Positions 9,283 through 18,478 of a DNA stretch of 64,000 nucleotides are shown piece after piece; the first letter of the stretch is position 1, and the number at the start of each line of letters is the position of its first letter. The stretch covers positions 1 to 64,000 of the forward strand of contig CAVXFL010000006.1 in assembly GCA_963761015.1 (NCBI GenBank). The letters are read 5' to 3'. Source of the stretch: CAVXFL01 sp963761015 (lineage in GTDB: Bacteria > Pseudomonadota > Alphaproteobacteria > Acetobacterales > Acetobacteraceae). Position numbers and translations under genes: made by a program. The notes under the pieces are model-generated. The model worked only from the letters and a program-made list of their open reading frames with translations. It searched no databases and was not told the origin of the DNA.

Positions 9283-10224
9283 TCATGGACTGATTATGGA
9301 TGGCAGCCCTTCCTCGTGCCGAACATCGTTGATGATCTGCAGCACGCGCTCGCGGTAGGGCCGATATGGCACACCGAACTCCTCGACGAGGCGTGAATTG
9401 TCGATCAGGTAGTTACCTGAAACCGCTTGCCCGCCCACCTCGTGCTCGAACGTGATCCGCGCATCCAGCAGGAACTCCCGCACGATGTCCGCGATCTCGC
9501 CCAGGCTGATCGCGGTGCCGCCGCTGTTGTACATCGGATGCAGCGGCGCATCGGCGAGCAATACGCGCGCGAACACCTCGGCCACGTCATCGACATGGAT
9601 CGGGCAGCGCATGGCGTCGCGATAAGGCAGGCTGATCGGCTTGCCGCGCGCCGGCTGGGTGATGATGTTGACATGATCGACCGAGCCGCGCGCCTTGTCG
9701 GAGCCGGTGACGTTGGCCGGGCGCACACCGGTGATCGACATGCCGTATTTGTCTCGGTAGTCCTGGGCCTGCCACTCGTTGAAAATCTTGTGGACAGCGT
9801 ATTGATAGTCTCCGTGTCGAAAATCGTCTTCGGTCACCGCGCGGTTGCCGAAATGGCTCTGCCGGCCGTTGACGGCTAGCGAGCTGGCGTAGACCACCCG
9901 TTTCACGCCCGCCAGCCTCGCCGCCTCGAAGCAATTATCCATGCCGATGACGTTCAGCTTCAGAGCGGCGCGCGGCGCGTGATCGCTGCCGAGGAAATAC
10001 GACAGGTTTAAGACCCGCTCGGGCTTTTCCTGCAGCATGATCGACACGATGTTGTCGAACTGCGTAACGTCGCCGCGCACCAGCTTCACCCGATCGGCCA
10101 AATCGGCCATGCGCGGGGCTGTGAGATTGATGTCCATGCACACCACGGGCTCGCCGCGATCGGCCAAGACGCGCAGCACGCGCGATCCGATGAAGCCAGT
10201 CCCGCCGATGACCAGTATCGCCAT
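9283..10224 (-). CDS. NAD-dependent epimerase/dehydratase (extended SDR)
   Basis: An intact 313-residue extended short-chain dehydrogenase. It acts on a nucleotide sugar or similar substrate with NAD(P); the substrate cannot be read from the sequence. The dinucleotide-binding GGTGFIG is at residues 7-13, with Asp31 at the end of the second strand, where it would bind the adenosine ribose of NAD. The catalytic Ser is in YASSLAV (114-115) and the Tyr-Lys pair is Y142/K146. It is the last gene of a minus-strand group with an EthD-like protein and an alpha/beta hydrolase remnant, which suggests a small catabolic operon. A small-molecule dehydratase is an alternative. Confidence 0.9.
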   Translation of the reverse strand: MAILVIGGTGFIGSRVLRVLADRGEPVVCMDINLTAPRMADLADRVKLVRGDVTQFDNIVSIMLQEKPERVLNLSYFLGSDHAPRAALKLNVIGMDNCFEAARLAGVKRVVYASSLAVNGRQSHFGNRAVTEDDFRHGDYQYAVHKIFNEWQAQDYRDKYGMSITGVRPANVTGSDKARGSVDHVNIITQPARGKPISLPYRDAMRCPIHVDDVAEVFARVLLADAPLHPMYNSGGTAISLGEIADIVREFLLDARITFEHEVGGQAVSGNYLIDNSRLVEEFGVPYRPYRERVLQIINDVRHEEGLPSIISP

Positions 10225-10236
10225 TTTCCGCCCTCT

Positions 10237-10464
10237 CTATGTGGGTCCGGCTTCGTCGAGGAAGCTGTGCAGGCCGTGCCCCCGCATGTCGAACCGCAGC
10301 ACGCGGTAGCGGCCGCTCACGGCGGGCAGCCATTCCGTCCAGATGTCCTGGCAGGCACCCAGCCCGTGCTGAAACACGTCCGTCGCCGCATCGCTCAGCC
10401 AAGGCGCCGTGAGTTCGTTCAATGCATAATCGAGCACGCAGCCCGGCACGCCGACGCTCGGCAT
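10237..10464 (-). pseudogene. Alpha/beta hydrolase remnant
   Basis: A 75-residue open frame, starting at ATG 10464, that begins like a 3-oxoadipate enol-lactonase-type hydrolase: VFQHGLGACQDIW (oxyanion HG motif), then YRVLRFDMRGHG. Directly after GHG it jumps to LHSFLDEAGPT and stops. A normal enzyme of this fold has about 260 residues with a nucleophile GxSxG after this point, so some 180 residues are missing. The end may be the true C-terminus, in which case an internal deletion occurred. Its ATG overlaps the stop of the upstream gene by one base (TGATG), so it once belonged to the operon. Confidence 0.75.
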
Positions 10465-11111
10465 CAGCGCTCTCCCGCGCCGCCGGCTAGCCTGTAGCGG
10501 CGGCATTGGATGCGGACGAAATCGCAGAAGTGCGGACGCAAGCGCTCGGTCCAAGGCGAGTTCGCGGCCTTTTTCCACTCGGCCGACTCCGGCACCGCGG
10601 CCGTGGCCAGATGGTAGATCGCCACGTATTCTTGGGTTGACGCCGCGCCGCGATACCGCCTGGCGCAGAGCGTTCCAGGGACTGAGGCAAGTGCCGGGAT
10701 ATGCTCGGAATCGTACCACTCGTTGAATTCGGCTTCGAGTGCCGGGGCGATGTTCATGGCGACGAGCAGCAAGCCGCCGGCGCCGGCAGGCGCGAGCTGG
10801 TTGCCGGGCGTTATCTGCTCGCCCTCGTAACGGAGGAACCGGACGCATCGCCCGACAACCCGCTTGGTCCACGGGCTCGCCCGGTCATGTGCGACGGACA
10901 GATAGGGCGCACTTCGCAAAACGCTGGGGTCGTCGAGATCGTATGTCGCGACCGAGATTTTCGGGTCGTTCGCACCGATCCAGCGCTCGCCGTTCAGGAA
11001 CCCCGGAATGCGGAGCCGCTCGGGCAGGTGTTCGAGATCATACCAATCGTTGAACTCGTCCTCCGCGACGGCGGAAAAATCCATGGCGGCGATCAGGATA
11101 CCTTTGCTCAC
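10464..11111 (-). CDS. Two-repeat EthD/dimeric alpha-beta barrel protein
   Basis: About 215 residues from the GTG at 11111, which has GGGAGG eight bases upstream; a longer frame to 11228 has no such site. Two similar halves are visible: EFNDWYDLEHLPERLRIPGF and EFNEWYDSEHIPALASVPGT, about 110 residues apart. This E-x-x-DWYDxEH-P pattern is typical of EthD-like ferredoxin-fold proteins found beside oxidative catabolic genes. No catalytic role is proven for such proteins. Its stop overlaps the hydrolase remnant start, and the epimerase follows, giving a three-gene operon. Confidence 0.75.
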   Translation of the reverse strand: MSKGILIAAMDFSAVAEDEFNDWYDLEHLPERLRIPGFLNGERWIGANDPKISVATYDLDDPSVLRSAPYLSVAHDRASPWTKRVVGRCVRFLRYEGEQITPGNQLAPAGAGGLLLVAMNIAPALEAEFNEWYDSEHIPALASVPGTLCARRYRGAASTQEYVAIYHLATAAVPESAEWKKAANSPWTERLRPHFCDFVRIQCRRYRLAGGAGER

Positions 11112-11686
11112 GTCCGGCCCTCCCAGGTTCAGCCTTATATAACCGACGGAAAGATTGCCTCCCCCCTTCATCCCGCGAAAGCGGGCGCTACTAGGCGGCC
11201 GCGCTGAATTCCCTGATCGGGCAGCCATTACCGCGCCGCCCGTTACCGGCCAAATCCCTCCTAGCCCGCGCCAGCGAACCCTTGCTGCAACGCCCGCGCG
11301 CGCCTGGCCTCCAACGGGAGCGGGCCCGGCTCGACAGCGAGCGCGTTCGATCCGTGTACCCAGAGCCCGACGGGCTCAAGCCCGCATTCACGACATCAGC
11401 CGCCAGCGCCGCGCCCCCTTTTTTGTGATCCGCTCAAACCGACGCCGTTCGGCCGAGTTGGGTCGCGCTATAGTCGCCCCAGTCGGAGCGAGAGTTTGAC
11501 CCCGCCGGAGCGGGCGCAAGCATCCGGAAACGGCGCGGGCACGGTAATCGCGGCTGCGGCTGGTCTCATTCCGTGCTCTCCAGGACTCTCTCGTCGGCCC
11601 AGTCGGCTGTACGAATTGTCGATAGCACTTGCCTTGCAACCGCGCCGTGGGATCAAGACAGGGGCAAATCCGCCGGGAGGTAAACG
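11112..11686. other. Non-coding gap
   Basis: 575 bases without a supported gene. It contains one short palindrome at about 11169-11182 (CCCGCGAAAGCGGG), a relative of the interspersed hairpins seen at 39.8, 46.8 and 53.2 kb. The GGGAGG at its right end belongs to the dead luciferase-like gene that follows. Confidence 0.5.
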
Positions 11687-11843
11687 ATAGACCTCAGCTT
11701 GATGATGATTTTTTCCAGCTACGGCTGGGACGGCATGGACGACCATCAGGCTTGGGACGAGGACCTGCGGCTCGCGCGTCAGGCTCCCGACCTCGACTTC
11801 GACGTGATCTGGTCGCCCGAACGCCATTTTTTCGGCTATTCGT
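11687..11843 (+). pseudogene. Luciferase-like monooxygenase, N-terminal remnant
   Basis: First 50 or so codons of an LLM-class flavin oxidoreductase: LMMIFSSYGWDGMDDHQAWD, then RLARQAPDLDFDVIWSPERH. It is closely similar to the intact gene at 53470-54564. GGGAGG at 11675-11680 is followed after a short spacer by ATA at 11687 exactly where the paralogue has ATG, so the start codon appears mutated. Homology ends at about 11843, where a truncated IS1380 transposase begins on the other strand. Dead by both start loss and truncation. Confidence 0.8.
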
Positions 11844-12638
11844 GGCCTCGCACCGCGCCATCACCTCGGGGCGGCCATAGTGTCCATCACCACGGATGGT
11901 CAGCCGCGTGGCCGGCCAATGACTGCGGATGCGTCGCACCAGACGGTGCAGATGCCGGCGGACTTCGTCTCCCGACGGTGTCTTGCCGGGCCGCAGCAGA
12001 ACCGCCACCGGCCGCGAGGTGGCAGTCTCATAAACATGGATCGGCAGAAGGCACCGTCCATCGTAATACGCATTGAACAACGCGAGTTGCTGATGGCCGT
12101 GCACGACATCGACGGTATCGTCGATGTCCAGTGTGACGGCGGCGGGCGGACGAGGGTAGCTGCTGCAATAGATGTCGATCATGGCGTAGGTCATGCGGAC
12201 CACCTCGCGCAGCGTCGGCGCGTTCTCCCAACGTGACATCGTCGGCTGCGAACACAGGTCATCGCCGGTATCGGGCAGGCGGCCGCAGGCCAGCGTGAAG
12301 CCGGGATCGCTGCGCAGATGATCGAGGTCATCGGCGTCCTCATAGCCGCAAGCGATCGCGAGGATGCGGGCACGCAGAATGTCGCCGACGCCGTGCGTAT
12401 TCAGCCGCCGATTGCGCGGGTCGGCGATCAACGACGCCAACCGTTGTGCGATCCCAATACGTCGCTCGGCAGCGGCCAAAAGCATCACACCACCGTCCGA
12501 GGTCAGGCGCCCGCCATCGAATGCAGCAGTGAGTTTCCTGCGTCCGACGGCTGGAAACCAGAACGGCTCAATCGTATCGTCGTGCATGGCGGGTGTGGCT
12601 CGGAATGATCCGGTGAACGGAGTGGTCTCGATACCCAA
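11844..12638 (-). pseudogene. IS1380-family transposase, 3'-truncated
   Basis: N-terminal 260 residues of an IS1380-family DDE transposase: TPFTGSFRATPAMHDDTIEP, DGGRLTSDGGVMLLAAAERR, TLDIDDTVDVVHGHQQLALF (first catalytic Asp), then RGDGHYGRPEVMARCEA, where similarity stops at the junction with the luciferase-like remnant. About 190 C-terminal residues, including the last catalytic residue, are missing. The frame continues into unrelated sequence to 11694. The start is the ATG at 12638. Confidence 0.85.
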
Positions 12639-12758
12639 TCCGTAAACAAGATCAACCGCTTATGCGACACCCGCACACCCGCCAGCGAATCCCAGCTATG
12701 CGGCGAATACGATGGACTAATACCCGCTCAGGCGGGCGGGCGTGGAAGGAACACAGCG

Positions 12759-12992
12759 ATGTCAGCCACCGCGAAGTCCAAGGTTGCCGAACACCACGCC
12801 AAGGTGGCCGAGCATCACGAGAAAGCCACGCAGCATCGTCGTGAGGCTGCCAAGCACCACGAAGCGGGCTCGGTTGAGAAGGCCGCGCATCACGCGGTCG
12901 TGGCACAGCGCCACCATGTGCATGCGGAGCATCACGCTGAGGAGGCCGCGAAGCAACATGCCGAGCAGCACGGGGGCGCCGCAAAAAAATGA
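12759..12992 (+). CDS. Small histidine-rich repetitive protein
   Basis: A 77-residue protein with 16 histidines, plus many alanine, lysine and glutamate residues: KVAEHHAKVAEHHEKATQHR, then KHHEAGSVEKAAHHAVVAQR and EHHAEEAAKQHAEQH. It is made of HH pairs spaced 7 to 11 residues apart, compatible with one long charged helix. AAGGAAC precedes the ATG. No signal peptide or membrane segment. Relatives of this kind exist in Rhizobiales and Acetobacteraceae as hypothetical proteins; function unknown. Metal binding or a stress-protective disordered helix is a guess from composition. Confidence 0.75.
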   Translation: MSATAKSKVAEHHAKVAEHHEKATQHRREAAKHHEAGSVEKAAHHAVVAQRHHVHAEHHAEEAAKQHAEQHGGAAKK

Positions 12993-13177
12993 GAGCGGCT
13001 GCCAAAGGCTCGGTGCTGGCAGGTCTCTTCGGGTAATGGGCGGCGGCGATGCACTGGCCGATAAAGTATGACCATGCGCATGCGTCCCGAATTCAGTTAC
13101 GCCGAGTAGCGGTGCCACGCGCGGGCGGGCGGTGCGTAAGCGCGCCCCGCTCAGGATGGAGCGTCCTGTCTCACGGA

Positions 13178-13357
13178 TCACGGGTGGTTGACGTGGACGC
13201 CGCCGAGGACACCCAAGAGCCAAAGCACCACGAGAATAACCAAGATCAACCCAAGAACGCCGCCGAGGCCCGACCCACCATAGCGATTGTAACCATAGTA
13301 GCCTCCGCCGCCGCCCAGCAGCACAATCAGCAGGACGATAATCAGAATCGTGCCCAT
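13178..13357 (-). CDS. Small glycine-rich membrane peptide
   Basis: A 59-residue gene. ATG at 13357 with GAGAGGTG just upstream. The sequence is two hydrophobic helices (MGTILIIVLLIVLLGGGGG and LGGVLGLILVILVVLWLLGV) joined by a Gly/Tyr segment (YYGYNRYGGSG), ending HVNHP. The overall plan resembles the short DUF3309-type proteins common in alphaproteobacteria. Likely an inner-membrane peptide; role unknown, often annotated as stress-associated. It lies between the His-rich gene and the phosphoketolase operon, pointing away from the former. Confidence 0.75.
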   Translation of the reverse strand: MGTILIIVLLIVLLGGGGGYYGYNRYGGSGLGGVLGLILVILVVLWLLGVLGGVHVNHP

Positions 13358-13516
13358 AAGTCACCTCTCTTTCAAAATCCGACCTTGAAGATCTGTCCGG
13401 TGTGGCGACGTTTATCATATCGACATACGCTCGACCTCGTCAAGTTCAACAGTCGAACCCGGGGCATCGCTCGCGAGTGCGCCCTCTGCCGGTGGTTGGG
13501 CCAGGCCATGCACTGG

Positions 13517-14141
13517 TTAGCCTAAAGCACCACTGGTTAGTAATGCCGGGGCAGCGTTCCACAGCGCGATCACCCGTACCTCGGGGTGGCGGGGATTGTA
13601 GCTCAGGATATTGAGCGATGCCGTGCCGAGCGAGAAATGCTGCCCCTCGACCACGGGCAACCCGATCCATCGCGCGGCCAGCGCCAGCCCGAATTCACCA
13701 TGCGAGAAAAGCGCGATGTTCCCGTCCATCGTGCCGAGCCGCGTGATCAGCCGATCGGCGCGGTCGGAAACCTGCTCGGGCATTTCACCGCGCGGACAGC
13801 CGTCCCGAAAGACGTTCCAGTCCGGTCGCCCCTGGCGAATGTCCGAGGAAAGCTTTGCCCTCATAATCGCCGTAGTCCCACTCCGCCAGATCCGGTTCAA
13901 TCTCGGCCTCCGGTTCCAGTCCGGCCAACTCACATGTCCGTCGCGCGCGTTGTCGCGGGCTGGTCAGCACACGGGCAAACCGGACGTGCCTGAGCCACGG
14001 CGCGAGTTTGCGCGCCTCGTCCTCGCCGCGCGCGGTCAACGGAATGTCCGTGCGGCCGGTGTGTTGGCCCGAGAGCGACCACGCGGTTTCACCGTGTCGA
14101 ATGAGATACAGGCTCAAAGGCGCCTTTCGAGCAGCGATCAT
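13517..14141 (-). pseudogene. Histidine phosphatase family protein, frameshifted
   Basis: Phosphoglycerate-mutase-like phosphatase, likely cytoplasmic. The N-terminal part from ATG 14141 has the catalytic LIRHGETAW, then HTGRTDIPLT and LTSPRQRARRTCELAG (second Arg). After EWDYGDYEGK the frame shifts near 13857; the other frame continues LSSDIRQGRPDWNVFRDGCP, then NIALFSHGEFGLALAARWIG with the second catalytic His, and ends at 13517. Joined length is about 207 residues, normal. Its ATG overlaps the stop of the aldolase gene (ATGA), so it is the third gene of the phosphoketolase operon. Substrate probably a sugar phosphate, by context. Confidence 0.85.
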
Positions 14142-15169
14142 GCCCGTTCCATCGCGGCGTTGTATTGGCCGTGGAGCGCGGCTCGATTGCAACGGGCTCG
14201 ATGATCGAGAGCGTCCTGCGCCGCCGCCACGCGGGTTTCCTGGCCCTGCCAAATCTGCAACGCGGGCTGCTGGATCGCGCGAGCAAACGAAAACACCAGC
14301 GGCCAGGGCAGTCGCGACGCCGACGACCGCGCAATGACATTCATGGCATTCAAACGAGCAGATGCCAGTTCCCCGGACTGACCGCCCGACAGGAACGCAA
14401 TCCCCGAAACGGCCGCAGGTACTACTCTGAGGAGGCATCTCACCGTGGCGTCGGCCACCTCGTCGACCGTGTCCTGCTTTGGGCAGTCCAACCCCGGGAG
14501 CACCATGTTGGGCTTGAGGATCATGCCCTCCAGCATGACGCGTTGTGTGTATAGCTGGTTGAAGACGCTCCGCAGCGTCTCTTCCGTGACCTCCCGGCAC
14601 CGCTCCAGGGTGTGCTCGCCGGCCATCAGCACTTCCGGCTCGACAATGGGCACGAGTCCGGCTTCCTGGCACAGGGCTGCGTATCGGGCCAACGCCTGCG
14701 CGTTGGCCTCGATACAGCCCCGGGTGGGAAGGCCGGCGCCCGGGGAAATGACCGCGCGCCATTTGGCGAAGCGGGCACCCATCTGGAAATATTCCTGGAG
14801 CCGGCCACGCAATCCGTCCAGGCCTTCGGTTATCTTCTCTCCCGGATGACCCGCCAGATCCTTGGCGCCGGTGTCCACCTTTATGCCGGGAACGATGCCG
14901 GCCTCGGTGAGGACCTCGACAAACGGCGTGCCGTCTTTCGTTTGCTGGCGGATCGTCTCGTCGTAGAGAATTGCGCCGCTGATGCAATCGCCGAGACGAG
15001 GTGTGGTCACAATCAATTCGCGATAAGCGCGCCTGGCCTCCTCGGTTTGGGGAATTCCCGCGCTGGCAAACCGCTTGTCGCAGGTGGCATTGCTCTCGTC
15101 CATCGCGAGAAGGCCCTTGCCGCCGCCCACCAGCCTGCGGGCGGTGCCGATGAGTTCCTGCGCAGTCAC
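14138..15169 (-). CDS. Fructose-bisphosphate aldolase, class I
   Basis: Cytoplasmic class I aldolase (EC 4.1.2.13), splitting fructose 1,6-bisphosphate through a Schiff base. About 343 residues. Visible family segments are GKGLLAMDESNATCDKRF near the N-terminus, GIVPGIKVDTGAKDL, EPEVLMAGEHTLERC, and the Schiff-base region GMILKPNMVLPGLDCP. I take the start as GTG 15169, which overlaps the phosphoketolase stop (GTGA); another GTG at 15184 would add five residues. It sits between phosphoketolase and a phosphatase with 4-base overlaps at both ends, so the three are translationally coupled. Confidence 0.9.
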   Translation of the reverse strand: MTAQELIGTARRLVGGGKGLLAMDESNATCDKRFASAGIPQTEEARRAYRELIVTTPRLGDCISGAILYDETIRQQTKDGTPFVEVLTEAGIVPGIKVDTGAKDLAGHPGEKITEGLDGLRGRLQEYFQMGARFAKWRAVISPGAGLPTRGCIEANAQALARYAALCQEAGLVPIVEPEVLMAGEHTLERCREVTEETLRSVFNQLYTQRVMLEGMILKPNMVLPGLDCPKQDTVDEVADATVRCLLRVVPAAVSGIAFLSGGQSGELASARLNAMNVIARSSASRLPWPLVFSFARAIQQPALQIWQGQETRVAAAQDALDHRARCNRAALHGQYNAAMERA

Positions 15170-17590
15170 TTGGTGGCGCCCCACTTCCAGTTCCGGATCT
15201 CCGGCAGGTCCTGGCCATGCTGGTCGATGTAAAGCTTGTGCTCGACGAGCTTGTTCTGAACCATCTGCTTCAGATAGGTTCCCTTGCTGCCCAGACGCGG
15301 CAAGCGGTCCACGACGTCCTGCACAAGATGAAAGCGGTCCAGATCGTTCTGGACCCGCATGTCGAAGGCGGTGGTGATCGTGCCTTCCTCCTTATAGCCC
15401 CGCACATGGAGGTTGCGGTTGGTTCGGCGGTACGTGAGCCGGTGGACCAGCCAGGGGTATCCATGAAAGCCAAAGACGATGTGCTTGTCCCGCGTGAAGA
15501 GCGCATCGTAATCGATGTCGCTCAGCCCGTGCGGATGCTCCGTGCTGGGTTGCAGCTTCATCAGATCGACGACATTGACCACCCGGATTTTGAGATCGGG
15601 CAGGTGCTGCCGAAGGATCGACACGGCCGCCAAAACCTCCAGCGTTGGGGTGTCTCCGCAGCAGGCCATGACCACGTCCGGTTCGCCATCCTGGTCGTTG
15701 CTGGCCCACTGCCAGATGCCAAGTCCCTGCGTGCAATGCACGACAGCCTCGTCCATGGTCAGCCATTGCGGAAGCGCGTGTTTGCCGGCAACAACCACGT
15801 TCACGTAGTGCCGGCTGCGCAGGCAGTGGTCGAAGGTCGACAACAGGCAGTTGGCATCGGGCGGCAGGTAGACCCTCACGATGTCGGCCTTCTTGTTGAT
15901 CACGTGGTCGAGGAAGCCGGGGTCCTGGTGCGTGAAGCCGTTGTGATCCTGCTGCCAGACGTGGGAGGCGAGCAGATAGTTCAGCGACGCGATCTTCCGG
16001 CGCCACGGCAGTTCCAGCGTCACCTTCAGCCATTTGGCGTGCTGGCTGAACATGGAGTTGACGATGCGGATGAACGCCTCGTAGCTGTTGAACAGCCCGT
16101 GCCGCCCGGTCAGCAGGTAGCCTTCCAGCCACCCCTCGCACTGGTGCTCGCTGAGCATCGAGTTCGAGAACACGGCCGGCGGGCGCGAGGAATTCATCGT
16201 TCTCGACCTTCTCCGCGTCCCATTGCCGGTTGGTTGCCTCGAAGACAGCGCCGAGAAGATTCGACAGCGTCTCGTCGGGACCGAAGATCCGGAAGTTCCC
16301 CCGGTTCAGCTTGACGATGTCCTTGAAGAACTTGCCCAGCACGAGAGTGTCTTGTCCATCGACGGCGCCCGGCGAAGGCACGGGCACCGCATGCACGCGA
16401 AAATCGGGCATGAGCAGGTCGCGCAACAGGAGGCCACCGTTGGCGTGCGGATTGGCGCCCATCCGCCGGGCGCCCTTGGGCGCAAGCTCGGCCAGTTCGG
16501 CGATCAGCCGCCCACTTTCGTCGAACAACTCCTCGGGCTTGTAGCTCTTCATCCAACTTTCGAGTTGCGCAACGTGTTCGGGATGCTCGGGATCGACGAG
16601 GAGCGGCACCTGGTGCGCCCGGAAGGTTCCCTCGATCTGAAGCCCATCGACGATCTTCGGCCCCGTCCAGCCCTTGGGCGATCTCAGGACGATCATCGGC
16701 CAGCGCGGCCGGGAGGCGTCCTTGGTGGCCCGCGCGGTGCTTTGGAACCGCCGGATGTCCGCGATGGCGCTTTCCAGAATGGTGGCCATCAGTTCGTGCA
16801 TCTCCGCCGGATCGTCGCCCTCGACGAAGTAGGGTGTCCAGCCGCATCCGCGGAAGAACTGGTCCAGTTCCTCATGCCCGATGCGGGCCAGCACGGTCGG
16901 GTTGCTGATCTTGTAGCCGTTCAGATGCAGGATCGGCAGCACGGCACCGTCGGTCATGGGATCGAGGAACTTGTTGGATTGCCATGCGGTCGCCAAGGGG
17001 CCGGTTTCCGCTTCGCCATCGCCGATGACACAGGCGACGATCAGATCCGGATTGTCGAACGCGGCGCCAAAGGCATGGCTGAGGGAGTAGCCCAGTTCGC
17101 CGCCTTCGTGGATCGAACCCGGCGTCGTCGGCGCAACATGACTCGAAATACCGCCAGGAAACGAAAACTGGGTGAACAGCTTCTTCAGGCCGGCTTCGTC
17201 CTGACTGACATTCGGGTAGATTTCACTGTAGGTGCCTTCAAGATAGGTGTTCGCCACCAACGCCGGCCCGCCGTGACCGGGACCGGCGATGTAGAACATG
17301 TCCAGGTCATGCTTTTTGATGACCCGGTTCAGGTGGACATAGATGAAGTTCTGACCTGGTGTTGTGCCCCAGTGTCCCACCACCAGCGGCTTCACGTGGG
17401 CCATCGTCAACGGCTCGCGCAGAAGCGGGTTGTCATAGAGATAAATCTGTCCGACGGAGAGGTAGTTGGCCGCCCGCCAGTAGGCGTGCATCCTCCTCAG
17501 CTCGTCGGCACCCAACGTTTGTTGTTCGTCGGGAGCGGCCGTCGCGCTGCTTTGATCCCGAAGCTTTCGCGTTAAAGTGCGTGCGTCCAT
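15166..17590 (-). pseudogene. xfp: Phosphoketolase (xylulose-5-P/fructose-6-P), frameshifted
   Basis: Thiamine-diphosphate enzyme that cleaves xylulose 5-phosphate or fructose 6-phosphate to acetyl phosphate (EC 4.1.2.9/4.1.2.22). ATG at 17590 with GAGGAG next to it. N-terminal motifs include GHWGTTPGQNF, GPGHGGPALVANTYLEG and VIGDGEAETGPLA (ThDP and metal binding). Around 16165 the frame shifts, just before MLSEHQCEGWLEGYLLTGRH; the second frame continues to VFGFHGYPWLVHRLTY and the stop at 15166. Combined length about 808 residues, normal for the family. A single base separates it from an intact gene, so a sequencing error is as likely as mutation. First gene of the operon with the aldolase and phosphatase. 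Confidence 0.92.
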
Positions 17591-17854
17591 CTCCTCGGCC
17601 CCTCTCTCGGTTCGGCATTTTGTTGCGCGAGCGGCCCGCTGCGCGCCGCGACATGATCGGACCGCAAGGTGTCGGTCAGCACATCCCACGCGGCGGAAGT
17701 CGGCGTGGAGGCGGAAAGCGCTACGCAAGTGGCGTCGACTACCCGATCAGGTCTGGTCGGTCCCGACCATAGCTGCCCGAGATAGCCGAGGGCAGGGTCG
17801 GAAAGTACTCATGCCAGCGAGCGTCCGTGGTGTCGGAACCATGACCTGGGAGGT

Positions 17855-17920
17855 TGACCTTTCCCCGCAAAAGTGGACACCGGTTACGGCCTACGCGGCC
17901 GCTGCGAGCTGTTCCTTTGC
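17855..17920 (-). mobile_element. 66-bp IS3-family end remnant
   Basis: Matches the right terminus of the IS3-family element at 3593-3660 and 6176-6243 with a few substitutions: TGACCTTTCCCCGC, AAGTGGACACC, GGTTACGGCCTACGCGGCC, GCGAGCTGTTCCTTTGC. After 17920 the sequence becomes resolvase. A third, solo trace of the same element. Confidence 0.8.
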
Positions 17921-18335
17921 GATTGGCGAGGCCGCATGGTCGGTTTGCCGGCTAGGACGCTCGCTGTCCGACCTGATCGCATTCCTCGGCGACCTGAATG
18001 CGAAAGGTGTTGACTTATACCTGCATCAGCAGGGACTGGATACGAGCACGCCATCCGGTCGCATGCTGTTTCAGATGCTCGGCGTGTTCAGCGAGTTCGA
18101 ACGCGCCATCATCCGCGACCGGATCATTGCCGGCCAACAGCGCGCCCGAGCGGCCGGTGTGAGATTTGGCCGGCTACCCATCTCCAAGTACGGTGTTCAA
18201 CGCGTCCGTAACGAGCTGAGCAACGGTCGGGGAATTCGCGAAACGGCACGCATCACCGGCATCAGCCCGGCAAAGGTGCTGCGGACCAAGCGGGCGATGG
18301 ACAACGACACCGAACCTGAGGCCATCGCCGCGTGA
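17921..18335 (+). pseudogene. Serine recombinase (resolvase), N-terminally truncated
   Basis: C-terminal two thirds of a resolvase/invertase family recombinase. It resumes at about WSVCRLGRSLSDLIAFLGDL (normally WSVDRLGRS), then LDTSTPSGRMLFQMLGVFSE and FERAIIRDRIIAGQQRARAA, followed by a helix-turn-helix with GIRETARITGISPAKVLRTK. The N-terminal 60 or so residues with the catalytic Ser are gone, replaced by the IS3 end. The Asp of the conserved VDRLGRS is Cys here. The open frame from 17577 runs through but its first part is unrelated. Confidence 0.85.
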
Positions 18336-18478
18336 AGGCGTTACGCAACCCGGCTTAGGACGGCAACTCTCGCGCCGAGAGGCGCCGTCCAGTTCCGATA
18401 GCGCGGGCAGGCGCCGGACGTGCCCATGCTCTTCTAGGATAGCGACGATGCGCCGCGCAGTTACCGCTCTCATGCGAG

